Part shown: positions 16,796-26,031 of the stretch, one piece after another
Layout of the letters: each line of letters opens with the position of its first letter
Position numbering within the stretch: the stretch's first letter is position 1
NCBI GenBank assembly: GCA_964389685.1
Contig: CAYMFM010000009.1
Coordinates: forward strand, 15,001 to 79,000
Reading direction: 5' to 3'
Origin: G020353115 sp964389685
GTDB lineage: Bacteria; Bacteroidota; Bacteroidia; Bacteroidales; VadinHA17
DNA: 64,000 nt
The notes under the pieces: generated by a model
What the model was told of the DNA's origin: nothing
The model's database searches: none
What the model saw: the letters and a program-made list of their open reading frames with translations, nothing else
Program-made: the position numbers and the translations under genes

Positions 16796-17932
16796 TTACT
16801 CCGCATCCTCTAACCATCTGAGGTTAATAATGGCAAAGGTGATTTTTCCATAATTGTCATTTTCATACAGTATCCCAACGGTTTCCTGATCGATTTTTGT
16901 CAGGCAGGAATAGGCAAAGGAGCCACTATGGACCACTTTGCTGACCGGCCAGGTTTTACCTTCATCGTAACTGATCCGGATGGTTCCCATTTCCCTCTTT
17001 TCCTGTGATGCCGGGTTGGAAAACAAAATCCGGCTTCTATCACTCCTCCAGGTAAAGGAAAACCGTATAATACTTCCCATGCATTCGGGTTCCGGTAATT
17101 CAGGATGGTCAACCAATCCTGACCAGCTTTCCCCGCCATCCTGACTAAACGTCACTTTTCTCAGCTTGTTACCGGAGGCGCTTCTTGAATTGAGCTGAAC
17201 CGTACCGTCCGGCATTTCAACCATTTGAACTTCATTTCCCATTCCAGCTGAATTTTCCGGTGCTACCTTCCCATAGTTCCAGGTTTCACCCTGATCATCA
17301 CTGTAGGCAGCATAAACCTTCCAGTTGCCATAGGGCCCCTGGTTGAACGGCATGATGATCCTTCCTGCATGCTCTCCGCGAGTAAGTTCTATCCCAACTC
17401 CCGGGCCGGTTGCGGTGCTTGTGACAACCGATTCTCGTTTTACACCACGGGTCACCTCTTCGGGATCAGACCATGTAACCCCATCGTCATCGCTGTACAT
17501 GATAAAGGTCCGGCAAACCTTTTCTCCGTCATAACCCGGTTCCGCTTTGTGCTCATCGAAGCCTTTGAAATAGCGCTGGTACATCAGCAGGATCCTGCCT
17601 GTCTCCCGGATCTGCACAGCCGTGGGATTGTTCAGGCAGTTTTCCCCATCCTCTGCAATGGTCTCCAGGGGGCTCCAGGTAAAACCACCATCCAGGCTTC
17701 TCTTAAGGACTATGTTATTCTCAGCGTGATCCGAAAGACTTGCCCTGCCTTCTGCAAAAGCAAGTATTGTACCGGTGCTGGTTGTCAGGACAGCGGGTAT
17801 CCGGTAGGTATCGTACCCTTCTTCCCCGCTGATAAAAACATCAATATGAGTGGTATCATCACCGGATATTCTGCACCCGGAAACGGAAACCAGGATTGCT
17901 GTTAAAACGATGATTCTGTTCATTAGTTTCAT
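16796..17932 (-). CDS. Sialidase (GH33-like), Asp-box beta-propeller lipoprotein
   Basis: A 378-residue lipoprotein (signal ending VSVSGC, Cys20) with the six-bladed propeller signature. The arginine motif YRIP is at 43-46, the EGRASLSDHAENNIVL segment supplies the likely acid/base Asp68, and five Asp boxes are visible (SLDGGFTW, SDDDGVTW, SDDQGETW, SQDGGESW, SYDEGKTW). A late YSCLTKID segment probably holds the nucleophile Tyr. GH33 exo-sialidases release terminal sialic acids. It is the first gene of the minus-strand glycan block, so it may act on outer sialic acids before the fucosidases and sulfatase. No sialic acid catabolic genes (NanA, NanE) are in the window, so the sugar may be taken up or used elsewhere, or the specificity may be for another ulosonic acid. 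Confidence 0.88.
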   Translation of the reverse strand: MKLMNRIIVLTAILVSVSGCRISGDDTTHIDVFISGEEGYDTYRIPAVLTTSTGTILAFAEGRASLSDHAENNIVLKRSLDGGFTWSPLETIAEDGENCLNNPTAVQIRETGRILLMYQRYFKGFDEHKAEPGYDGEKVCRTFIMYSDDDGVTWSDPEEVTRGVKRESVVTSTATGPGVGIELTRGEHAGRIIMPFNQGPYGNWKVYAAYSDDQGETWNYGKVAPENSAGMGNEVQMVEMPDGTVQLNSRSASGNKLRKVTFSQDGGESWSGLVDHPELPEPECMGSIIRFSFTWRSDRSRILFSNPASQEKREMGTIRISYDEGKTWPVSKVVHSGSFAYSCLTKIDQETVGILYENDNYGKITFAIINLRWLEDAE

Positions 17933-17970
17933 GAAAATATAGATTGGTATGAATGGAATCTAATTTTCTG

Positions 17971-18765
17971 TTATCTTATTTTTCTTAATTTTTTCTCTAT
18001 TTTACGTTTGATTTTTTTGTAGGAGGGAGGTGGTCCCGTCCGAACCTGCCTGTTGTCGATAAACAGCGCATCCCCCATCCCGCAATCTCTGCAGACGGAG
18101 GGTTCGAATGTGTCAATTTCACTGAATACAACTTTATCCCCCAGTTCAACAGCAGCTCTTTTTGCCCGCTCATAAGCCAGGTTTTGAGCAGGGCACCAGC
18201 CATTGACAAAAGCTGTCACTGTAACCTGCCCGGGAATCTTCTCCGGCTTCTTCTTTTTCCTGATCCATTTCGGAGGAACGGCATCCGCTGTAAACGGTTT
18301 CCAGACCAGGGTCATTATGCTTTGCCTGTCAACCTTTTTAAAACCGTGTTTCTTAAACCACGAAGCTTTCATCCATACCGGGATTGACAGTCCCCAGGCA
18401 ACAATTCCTTTCAGCCCCATATTTTTCACATCCTCTTCTGCAGCGTTTAGCAAGGCTTTACCCATCCCTTTCTTTCTGAAATCACCTCTTCCCTGTTTGT
18501 ATCCGTGTACCCAGATGCAGTTAATGAAATATAGATCCTTTCCTTCAGCGACAGAATATTCTATAGGGACATACTGAATCATGCCTCCGACTACTCCCTG
18601 ATCATCCAGGGCCAGTTTTACACGGAGTCCACGATCCTTCATCCTATTATACCAGAGCTGTTTCTTGTTCCCAGACTCCTTCATATCATCCGACCAGTCT
18701 TCAAGACAGATAAAATATCGATCTTCATGTTCCGGTGTCAGGTCAATGACTCTTGGTTTTTTCAT
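17971..18765 (-). CDS. GNAT acetyltransferase with YoaP-like C-terminal domain
   Basis: 264 residues. The N-terminal ~165 residues form a GNAT N-acetyltransferase domain with the acetyl-CoA loop in FRKKGMGKALLNAAEEDVKNMG. From about residue 180 a thioredoxin-like YoaP-type domain follows, with NGWCPAQNLAYERAKRAA and a Cys pair near VCRDCGMGDALFIDN. This two-part architecture is known in Bacteroidota and Firmicutes proteins of unknown substrate. No signal peptide is seen, so it should be cytoplasmic. It is divergent from the alpha/beta hydrolase gene and may share the short promoter region 18766-18828. There is no evident link to the glycan block. Confidence 0.8.
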   Translation of the reverse strand: MKKPRVIDLTPEHEDRYFICLEDWSDDMKESGNKKQLWYNRMKDRGLRVKLALDDQGVVGGMIQYVPIEYSVAEGKDLYFINCIWVHGYKQGRGDFRKKGMGKALLNAAEEDVKNMGLKGIVAWGLSIPVWMKASWFKKHGFKKVDRQSIMTLVWKPFTADAVPPKWIRKKKKPEKIPGQVTVTAFVNGWCPAQNLAYERAKRAAVELGDKVVFSEIDTFEPSVCRDCGMGDALFIDNRQVRTGPPPSYKKIKRKIEKKLRKIR

Positions 18766-18828
18766 GGCTTATTTGGACTTGAATTCATTAAATGTATAAA
18801 TTTACAAGGACTAAAAAAAGAGTATTCT

Positions 18829-19680
18829 ATGAAATCAATAGGCATAACCGGTCTTTTTGGCTTAATCCTTGTTTTCGGATTTAATGCGTGCAAAAATGTT
18901 GCTGCACCAACCATATACTCGAAAGAGAATACACCCATTGAATATACCATTGAGGGTGCTGGAGAAAAAACGGTGGTTTTTGTGCATGGTTGGAGTTGTG
19001 ACAGGAGTTACTGGGATCTCCAGATGCCCTATTTTGCTGAAAACTATACTGTGGTGGCAGTGGACCTGCCCGGCCATGGCGAATCCTCTTACAACCGGGA
19101 GGAATGGAACATGGAAGCGTTTGGCGAAGACGTTGCTGCCGTTGTGGAAGGACTTGACCTTCGAAATGTAGTGCTTGTAGGACACTCCATGGGCGGGGCG
19201 GTTATTCTTACAGCAGCAAGCAACCTGGGAAATCGCGTTACCGCTCTTGTTGGTGTTGATACCTTCCAGGATTTAGAATCAGCTATTCCCGAAGAAGATG
19301 AACTCGATGCTTTCATACAACCCTTTCAGGATAATTTTGTTGAGACCACCAGAAATTTTGTTCGTAACATGTTTTACCCAACAGCCGATTCGCTGCTGGT
19401 GGAACAAATTGCAAACGATATGTCCGCTGCCCCTCAGGAAGTTGCCCTTGGATCATTTAAGGGATTGTTTGCATTCAATCCCATTCCTGTTTTGGAACAG
19501 ATTGCAGTACCCATCTACGGTATAAATTCAGATATGTATCCTGTAAATGTTGAAGCAGGGAAGAGACATACAATAGCGTTTGAAATTCAAATTATGGAGG
19601 GGCGCGGTCATTTCCTCCACCAGGAAGATCCCGAAACCTTTAACAGGATGCTTGAAGACATTTTAAAAGAGATATTTTGA
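18829..19680 (+). CDS. Alpha/beta hydrolase lipoprotein
   Basis: 283 residues from the Met at 18829. An open frame extends upstream to 18727, but that part overlaps the divergent GNAT gene and lacks a signal, while this start gives a clean lipoprotein signal (FGLILVFGFNAC, Cys21). The fold motifs are FVHGWSCDRSYW (oxyanion HG), VDLPGHGES, the nucleophile elbow GHSMGG with Ser120, and GRGHFLHQEDPE supplying the His. It is a generic hydrolase of the haloperoxidase/esterase type with no substrate evident. It stands alone between the GNAT gene and a family A repeat. Confidence 0.88.
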   Translation: MKSIGITGLFGLILVFGFNACKNVAAPTIYSKENTPIEYTIEGAGEKTVVFVHGWSCDRSYWDLQMPYFAENYTVVAVDLPGHGESSYNREEWNMEAFGEDVAAVVEGLDLRNVVLVGHSMGGAVILTAASNLGNRVTALVGVDTFQDLESAIPEEDELDAFIQPFQDNFVETTRNFVRNMFYPTADSLLVEQIANDMSAAPQEVALGSFKGLFAFNPIPVLEQIAVPIYGINSDMYPVNVEAGKRHTIAFEIQIMEGRGHFLHQEDPETFNRMLEDILKEIF

Positions 19681-19682
19681 TT

Positions 19683-19935
19683 AAGGTAATTCAGGGTGTA
19701 TTAACAAGAATCCCAACGGGATTCAACTATGAATAACCCGGTACAAGCCCCGATGATTTTGTCGGGGCGTAGTGCCGGGTATATGAGAATAAAATTCAAC
19801 CCTGGATGGGGTTGAATAATAACGTGTTGAGGATTACTATTCAACCCCTCTAGGGTTGTAAATCATCCGTTACCAAGCACCACCGGTTGTTACCGGTGGT
19901 TATTCATTGTTCTACCCCTAAGGGGTAGATTTTTA
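19683..19935 (-). repeat. Repeat family A copy A2 (longest intact copy)
   Basis: Fills most of the 309-base gap. Read on the minus strand it has, in order, ctaccccttaggggtag, accaccggt-aaca-accggtggt, caaccctagaggggttg, ttcaacccc-atcc-agggttgaa, a long imperfect hairpin from cccggcactacgccccgac to cggggcttgtaccggg, and gaatcccgttgggattc. This copy has the hairpin at 19737-19780 uninterrupted by the family C palindrome seen in copy A4. Confidence 0.8.
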
Positions 19936-19989
19936 TGATCTTTAATTTAATCAAAGAACCGAAAATACAATCTGAACTGGCAACTTAAG

Positions 19990-20538
19990 CTAATCTGCGG
20001 TATCATACGAAATCATCACCCAACGATTCTTCTGCTTTTCAAGAATCAGTAGAAAAGCCGCACTCAGATCCTTGTATTCCAGCGATTGCCATATCACAGC
20101 GTGTTGTTTATCCTGACTGAACAAAGGGGGCGAAATGAAAAGAAGCATGGAATTGCAAAGCTCCTCCAGGTTGCTCTCCCTGTCTGTGATGACGGTAATG
20201 TTGTAACTGTCTACTAACGAACGGTTGATTTTTTTATTCCAGTTCTGTTCCAATTGCCACTCCATGTATTCCCGGTCCTCCTGTGATAGGATCTCTTCCG
20301 TCTTTTTAAGCATTGTCAGAATCGGATCCATCTGTTCCTTGCCCGGCATGAGATGGAAAACACAACCGGTATAACCAACCGCTCTGACATCATCACCATA
20401 GGGGATAAACACATACTGATTGAGCACTTCATTGATCAGATCATACTGGATCTTATTGGAGGCCTTTCTGAACGAAGAACTGTCGCTGCATCCTGTAAAA
20501 AGCAGGAGAAGGAAGAGGAGTGCTAATGGTGTTTTCAT
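19990..20538 (-). CDS. Small lipoprotein of unknown function
   Basis: 182 residues with a clear lipoprotein signal (LALLFLLLLFTGC, Cys17). The mature part is mixed alpha/beta with a CVFHLMPGKEQMDPILTMLKK segment, a charged helix (EEILSQEDREYMEWQLEQNW) and a C-terminal strand pair ending KNRWVMISYDTAD. No known family recognised. It is divergent from the M28 peptidase gene across 151 bases. It is probably a periplasm-facing or surface protein specific to this lineage. Confidence 0.75.
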   Translation of the reverse strand: MKTPLALLFLLLLFTGCSDSSSFRKASNKIQYDLINEVLNQYVFIPYGDDVRAVGYTGCVFHLMPGKEQMDPILTMLKKTEEILSQEDREYMEWQLEQNWNKKINRSLVDSYNITVITDRESNLEELCNSMLLFISPPLFSQDKQHAVIWQSLEYKDLSAAFLLILEKQKNRWVMISYDTAD

Positions 20539-20689
20539 GATGCAAGTTACGAATTAAAATGAATCGAGGGAAACAGTAAGGCAAATCGATAAATTGGGAC
20601 ATTAGGTTATTACAATCGTTGGAATAACTACTTTTATAAAACCATTTGTTTGCAATGAACATGATTTTTCTTATTAAAAACAGGTTACT

Positions 20690-22342
20690 ATGAAATCGAT
20701 AGGTATTTCTTCCACAAAATTCCTTGCGCTATTCCTTATGACTTTGAGTTACAGCCAGGGCCTGATTGCACAGGAAGAGGGTTTAAACGCGATTGACATA
20801 CAGGATTTGCAGGGACACCTCTATTTCCTTTCATCTGATGAGCTGGATGGAAGGGCAACTACTGATCCAAGCATCCATACAGCAGCCCGGTATATTGCCG
20901 GCGAATTGAAAAAACTGAGGCTTAATGCAGTCGACGGGGATAAAGATTATTACCAGTATTATACACTGATAAAAAATGGATTCGTTTGGGATAGCTGTAT
21001 GATAACCATGGATCATGGTGGAGAAACGGCTACAATTAATGAGGAAAGCTTCTATTTCTTTCCTTATCCGCAGGAAAACATCGACATTACAGGAGAAGTT
21101 GTTTTTGCAGGCTACGGTATCTCTTTACCCGGTGAGGAGTTTGATGAGTATTCCGGGATAGATGTAACGGACAAGATCGTGGTTGTCATGGATGGAGCAC
21201 CGCTGGATGAAGAGGGTAATTCCCGGATTGAGGACGTGTCCATATCGGGCTATTACCGGTTCTTTTATAAACTGATGACTGCCCAGAGTGCTGGAGCAAA
21301 AGCGGTGATCTACGTTTACCCCCCGAACAGCAAGTATGATAATCTCCTGGATGAGCAACCCGGATTCGGATCGTTCCTTAGCGAATCGATAAAAATGGAG
21401 GGGGATGATGAATCGGGACAAATGAATGTGATTCCCGGAGTTACTACCAAACTGATCATGACAGGAAGGGAGGTGGCAGAACATTTGCTGGAGGGAACGG
21501 GCAAGACACTGGCAGACCTGCAAAACAAGATTGACCGTGAACTTAAACCCGGATCCTTTCTTATTCCGGATAAAAAGGTTACGATACAGGCACGGGTTGA
21601 GGAATCCTGCCTGGAGGTTCCCAACATCATCGGGTACCTGGAAGGGAGTGATCCGGAATACAAACACGAGGTGGTTGTGTACAGCGCACATTTTGATCAC
21701 CTGGGATCAAGGAATAGTGAACAGATCTTTAATGGAGCAGATGATAACGCTTCAGGTAGCACCGCACTGCTCGAACTGGCAGAGGCATATACCATGCTCA
21801 GACAAAAACCAAAACGAAGCATTTTGTTTTTATGGGTTTCCGGTGAGGAGATCGGACTCTTCGGCTCAAGATTCTATTCGAATAACCCGGTTATTCCGCT
21901 TGAAAATACACTGGTGGATATCAACCTCGATATGGTCGGCAGGGTAAAAACAGATGCCGATACGGGTAGCTCGGTCTTCATGACCGATAGGGAAACCGTT
22001 TTTGTGATTGGTGGGCACCAGAGTATAGACCTTCGTGAAATAAATAACAAGGTGTTTGAAAAAATGAGATTGACTCCCGATTATTCCCTTGGCGATCTGG
22101 ACCACCCGGATCGTTTGTATTACCGAAGCGATCATTTTAATTTCGCCAGAAATGATGTTCCGGCACTTTTTTTTACAACCGGACTGCATGCCGACTATCA
22201 TACCATAAGGGATACCTATGACCGCATCGATTTTGAAAAATTTCTTGCGGTTACCAGACTGGCTTTTATGGTAGGATATGAAGTGGCAAACCGTACGGAG
22301 CGAATTGAGGTTGATAATCCGTTCAGCAGCTGGGAGCAGTGA
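20690..22342 (+). CDS. M28-family metallopeptidase with PA domain
   Basis: A 550-residue exported zinc aminopeptidase-like protein. The signal peptide is about 27 residues ending GLIAQ. A protease-associated (PA) domain occupies about residues 130-290. The M28 catalytic domain follows with the co-catalytic zinc ligands visible: His334 (YSAHFDH), Asp351 (NGADDNASG), Glu386-Glu387 (SGEEIGLFGS), Asp414 (INLDMVGR) and a late His in HADYHT. All ligands are present, so it should be active on N-terminal residues of peptides in the periplasm. It appears monocistronic and is followed by a strong hairpin terminator. Confidence 0.92.
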   Translation: MKSIGISSTKFLALFLMTLSYSQGLIAQEEGLNAIDIQDLQGHLYFLSSDELDGRATTDPSIHTAARYIAGELKKLRLNAVDGDKDYYQYYTLIKNGFVWDSCMITMDHGGETATINEESFYFFPYPQENIDITGEVVFAGYGISLPGEEFDEYSGIDVTDKIVVVMDGAPLDEEGNSRIEDVSISGYYRFFYKLMTAQSAGAKAVIYVYPPNSKYDNLLDEQPGFGSFLSESIKMEGDDESGQMNVIPGVTTKLIMTGREVAEHLLEGTGKTLADLQNKIDRELKPGSFLIPDKKVTIQARVEESCLEVPNIIGYLEGSDPEYKHEVVVYSAHFDHLGSRNSEQIFNGADDNASGSTALLELAEAYTMLRQKPKRSILFLWVSGEEIGLFGSRFYSNNPVIPLENTLVDINLDMVGRVKTDADTGSSVFMTDRETVFVIGGHQSIDLREINNKVFEKMRLTPDYSLGDLDHPDRLYYRSDHFNFARNDVPALFFTTGLHADYHTIRDTYDRIDFEKFLAVTRLAFMVGYEVANRTERIEVDNPFSSWEQ

Positions 22343-22357
22343 AATATACTTCTATTA

Positions 22358-22470
22358 TTGGAGAGCGACTCTCCGAGTCGCTTTTTTCGCTGAAGACGGG
22401 AGGTGAAGAAGCGCTCCATTGAGCGCAAACGATCAAACAGCCTGAGGACCTTCTCCAAAAGTGAAAGCAT
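22358..22470. repeat. Repeat family D copy D1
   Basis: Fills the gap between the convergent M28 and NahK-like genes. It has two hairpins (gcgactctccgagtcgc and gcgctccattgagcgc) enclosed by ttggagag and cttctccaa arms. Copy D2 near 46850 has the same two stems in the same order. Confidence 0.6.
22365..22387 (+). terminator. Rho-independent terminator after the M28 gene
   Basis: A 7-bp GC-rich stem gcgactc / gagtcgc with a 3-base loop, followed directly by six T residues, 22 bases past the stop. It also forms the left half of repeat element D1. Confidence 0.8.
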
Positions 22471-22479
22471 TTCCCACTA

Positions 22480-23580
22480 CTAAATGCATCGCTGAACCAC
22501 TTCATTCATTTCATCTTCCTGTTCCTCAATCGATTTTAGAAGGGCGAACTGGTTCTGCGTCCGGTGGAGGTTGTGTTCTTCGTAATCAATTTTATAATAG
22601 ACATCTCCCATCAGGTAATCCGTAAGATTCCGGATCCCCTGCATCAGGGTGATCAGTTTTCCTCCATAGACCAGTTGCTTTTTTTCTACCGGTTCAAGAA
22701 AACGGTTTGCTTCTGACAGGTAGCCTTCCGTAAGTGCACGGAAAATGTTCAGGCGCATGGCAACCTTATCGATGTGAGGATCATCCTCCTTTCGCGTATT
22801 GGTAAAGGTCCTGACCATATCGCCAAAATCAGAGAGTACGGTTCCGGGCATGACGGTATCCAGATCAATCACGCAAAGTCCTTTCTCACTCTGCTCATCC
22901 ATCAGTACATTGTTGATCTTGGTGTCGTTGTGTGTCACACGAATGGGTATTTCTTTCCTTTCAAGCAATCCGGTAATGGGCTCTGTCAAGTGTTCATGAC
23001 CCATTGCGAAAACAATCTCCTGTTCACATGATCTCTTTCGGTTCGCTACATCTGCTTCGACTGACTGCTTTAATTTCCCATATCGCATGGTGATGTTATG
23101 GAAATCGGGGATGGTATAGTGCATTTTCGTAATATCCAGGTCAGACAGGTACCGGCTGAACCTGCCAAAGGTCATAGCGGCTTCAAAAGCCTGTGATTCT
23201 GTATCGACGGTATTAAAGACTTTCGTATTTTCAATGTACCGGTACACCCGCCAGTAATCACCTTTCTCGTCGGCATAAAAGCTTTTCCCACTCTGGGTCA
23301 TGATCAGTTGAAGAACTCCCCTTTCCGGATCAGGATGTTCGGTATCGGACCGGATCTTCTCAACCTGGTGGTTAAGAATGGTTTCAATATTCGCCATTAC
23401 CTCCATGGGTTTGGTGAACACACGGATATTGATGCGCTGGAGAATGAACCGGATATCCTGGTCATCCCGGTAGATAACAATGTACGTATCGTTGATCAAT
23501 CCGGTGATATCGACTGTCGCCCGGATGAATTTGCCGGGTAACAGGAAATGCTGCAATATTTTCTTTACATCGTGAATCAT
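22480..23580 (-). CDS. N-acetylhexosamine kinase-like phosphotransferase (NahK/APH fold)
   Basis: 366 residues, cytoplasmic, of the aminoglycoside-phosphotransferase/choline-kinase fold. Catalytic motifs are VTHNDTKINNVLMD (His217-Asn-Asp219, with Asn223/224) and the magnesium-binding CVIDLDTVMPG (Asp239, Asp241). The N-terminal GLINDTYIV loop and RFILQRINIRVF segment match relatives often annotated as mucin desulfatase, which include N-acetylhexosamine 1-kinase (NahK). NahK phosphorylates GlcNAc or GalNAc at C1. The neighbouring symporter gene and the HexNAc-releasing enzymes fit a kinase for imported HexNAc. True antibiotic resistance is unlikely. Confidence 0.78.
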   Translation of the reverse strand: MIHDVKKILQHFLLPGKFIRATVDITGLINDTYIVIYRDDQDIRFILQRINIRVFTKPMEVMANIETILNHQVEKIRSDTEHPDPERGVLQLIMTQSGKSFYADEKGDYWRVYRYIENTKVFNTVDTESQAFEAAMTFGRFSRYLSDLDITKMHYTIPDFHNITMRYGKLKQSVEADVANRKRSCEQEIVFAMGHEHLTEPITGLLERKEIPIRVTHNDTKINNVLMDEQSEKGLCVIDLDTVMPGTVLSDFGDMVRTFTNTRKEDDPHIDKVAMRLNIFRALTEGYLSEANRFLEPVEKKQLVYGGKLITLMQGIRNLTDYLMGDVYYKIDYEEHNLHRTQNQFALLKSIEEQEDEMNEVVQRCI

Positions 23581-23933
23581 TGGTGTAAGAAATAGGCTGA
23601 AGATGAGGCTGAGGCTAAGGATATAGCCATTTTATAGATAGTATATTTTTCTTCAAGGATCATTATCGATAAAGTATCTCTTTTTTAATCCTCCTTCTCC
23701 GCACGCTGTCGCCGTAACTTCAGCGTAGGCGCCCGGTCGGTGGATTATTCGCGCACGCAATGCTTTCGCACCATCCGCTCATGAGGTTTTCGCTCCTTTG
23801 TCACTCAAACGTTCGGCGGACGAGAAGGTCTGGTCTAACCTGCCAGCCGGAAGGCTGGTTCCCCGGGGCTTGCCCTGGGGTTTAATACCATTTATTCAAA
23901 TCTTTGCCTTAGCCTCAGCCTTAGCCTTTTAAA
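23581..23933. repeat. Intergenic segment bounded by inverted repeat ggctgaggctaagg
   Basis: A 353-base gap. The left arm ggctgaggctaagg (about 23609-23622) and right arm ccttagcctcagcc (about 23906-23919) are perfect inverted repeats some 280 bases apart. Between them is a GC-richer stretch (23695-23880) with local hairpins such as ccagccggaaggctgg and ccccggggcttgccctgggg, and no convincing ORF. Confidence 0.6.
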
Positions 23934-25799
23934 TTATTGTGCTCTGAGCTTACTGAAAGACTTGAACAGGAAGAACATTCCTCCTGAAGCAATAACCGCC
24001 AGGATCACTCCCTGTAACAGTTTACCGTAAACAAAACTGCCAATGGAGAATAGGGAGCAATAGATTGCAATGCATCCAATAAAAACGCAAAGTAACTGGA
24101 TCGGCATTTCCCAGGCAATGCCATGGTCCTTTTCATCGATCATATCGTTCTCTTCCCTGGCATTTTTTACGACTGTTTTCCACCCTGGACCTCCCGGTCT
24201 GGTCAACCGGTAGAATCCACGCAAGGTTTCTTTTCTTTCCGGTTTGGTCAGGTAAGTGGTTAATACCCAAGCGAAGCTGGTACAAACAATGGCGATCAGG
24301 AGTTTGATCGGAAAAACTGTTCCGGAGAGCGCCTTTTCCCCCATTTCCAGGTAATCGGGTGGCAGTGGGTAGATGTTTTTAAATGCATCTGCAAGCGCAA
24401 GATCATTCACAGCAAATACCAGAATGATGGCTACAGCGGTTGCAACGATCATGGCAACCAGCTCTGTCCATGCATTGATTCGCCACCAGAACCAGCGAAG
24501 CAGGTATATCAGTCCGGATCCGGCACCTGACAATAGCAAGATATTAAAGGCCTGTGTCGCATCCTCAAGGAAAAACAGGGCAATGCAGCCGGCAATTACC
24601 ATTAATAAAAAGGTTGAGATCCTTCCGACCAGGACGAACTCCTTCTCACCGGCCCCCGGTCTTACAAAACGTCGGTAAAAATCATTGACCAGGTAAGAGG
24701 ATCCCCAGTTAAGATGCGTCCCGATGGTGGACATATAGGCTGCGATGATCGAAGCAACAACCAATCCCAGCCAACCGTGCGATAATTTTGATAACATGAC
24801 CGGGTAAGCCACATCATCCTTCAGGAATTCTGATGTGATGGCCGGGAATTCAACCTTGATGGATGCCAGGTCGGGATAGATAATGATCGAAGCCAGCGCA
24901 ACGATAATCCAAGGCCATGGGCGTAAGGCATAGTGTGCAAAGTTAAAGAGCATGGTGGCTCCAATGGCATTTTTCTCATCTTTTGCAGCCAGCATTCTCT
25001 GGGCAATATAGCCGCCACCTCCGGGTTCGGCTCCGGGATACCACACAGACCACCACTGGACGGCGATCGGGATGATAAGCAGGGGGATAAAGACCGCCGG
25101 GTTGCTGAAATCGGGGAAAAAATCGAGCTTCTCCTGAAGTGCAGGATGGCTCAACAAACTGTCCAGACCTCCGACTTCTGGCTGTCTGACTGCCACAACA
25201 GCAGCTAAGACAGCTCCGAACATGGCGATGCTGTATTGAAAAAAATCGGCCCAGATCACCCCCTTCAAACCCCCGAGTAGGGAGTACATAACAACGACTG
25301 TGGAGGCGCCAACAACAATGATCCATGGCTTTAGCCCAAGCATTACGGCGCCGATCTTAATGGCGGCTAACGTTACCGTACCCATGATCAGTGTATTGAA
25401 AAAGAGCCCCAGGTAAATGGACCTGAACCCGCGCAGGAAAGAGGCTGCTTTTCCACCATACCGCTTTTCATAAAACTCCAGATCGGTCATTACATTGGAC
25501 CTGCGCCAGAGCTTGGCATAAATAAAAACAGTAACCATCCCGGTGATTAGAAAAGCCCACCAGGCCCAGTTTTTTGCCACCCCGTTTTCCCGTACCATCC
25601 CCGTTACCAGGTTTGGTGTATCGGCTGAAAATGTGCAAGCTACCATTGAGATCCCAAGAAGCCACCAGGGCATTCCCCTGCCGCCAAGAAAAAATTCCGT
25701 GGTGTCTTTACCGGCTGTTTTTGAGGCAGCCCAACCGATAATCAGTACAATGATAAAAAATATCCCAACGATGGTCCAGTCAATTGCGATGAGTTTCAT
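23934..25799 (-). CDS. Sodium:solute symporter (SSS family), first of two
   Basis: A 621-residue inner-membrane transporter with at least 13 hydrophobic segments starting at residue 10. Family signatures include GKDTTEFFLGGRGMPWWLLGISMVACTFSADTP, LGGLKGVIWADFFQYSIAMFGA and the GAEPGGGGYIAQRMLAAKDEKNA loop. SSS members import sugars, amino acids or vitamins with Na+. In Bacteroidota this type usually accompanies sugar catabolism. It is upstream of the NahK-like gene on the same strand, so it likely supplies a free HexNAc or related monosaccharide. It is a paralogue of the transporter at 55608. Substrate is not readable from sequence. Confidence 0.88.
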   Translation of the reverse strand: MKLIAIDWTIVGIFFIIVLIIGWAASKTAGKDTTEFFLGGRGMPWWLLGISMVACTFSADTPNLVTGMVRENGVAKNWAWWAFLITGMVTVFIYAKLWRRSNVMTDLEFYEKRYGGKAASFLRGFRSIYLGLFFNTLIMGTVTLAAIKIGAVMLGLKPWIIVVGASTVVVMYSLLGGLKGVIWADFFQYSIAMFGAVLAAVVAVRQPEVGGLDSLLSHPALQEKLDFFPDFSNPAVFIPLLIIPIAVQWWSVWYPGAEPGGGGYIAQRMLAAKDEKNAIGATMLFNFAHYALRPWPWIIVALASIIIYPDLASIKVEFPAITSEFLKDDVAYPVMLSKLSHGWLGLVVASIIAAYMSTIGTHLNWGSSYLVNDFYRRFVRPGAGEKEFVLVGRISTFLLMVIAGCIALFFLEDATQAFNILLLSGAGSGLIYLLRWFWWRINAWTELVAMIVATAVAIILVFAVNDLALADAFKNIYPLPPDYLEMGEKALSGTVFPIKLLIAIVCTSFAWVLTTYLTKPERKETLRGFYRLTRPGGPGWKTVVKNAREENDMIDEKDHGIAWEMPIQLLCVFIGCIAIYCSLFSIGSFVYGKLLQGVILAVIASGGMFFLFKSFSKLRAQ

Positions 25800-26031
25800 T
25801 TTATTGAAGTAAATCCGTAAAAATTCTAAAAAATTCTTGCCAGATCCGGTAAAACTAATTTAAAATGAATTTTTTTCCAAATGAATTGAAAAATCAAATT
25901 CGGTGAACTCATTCATCCATAACATGACAATACCGGTTGCAGAAAAAGATACTGAATCGCGTTTTTTCTCCGTTAAATTTGAGGATATCTTTTTTTATTC
26001 AGATATTCAGGGAAAATAAACTCAAGATCCT

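Noticed and set aside
22480..23580. Aminoglycoside resistance kinase
   Set aside because: The fold matches, but sequence pattern and symporter/HexNAc context fit NahK-like sugar kinases.
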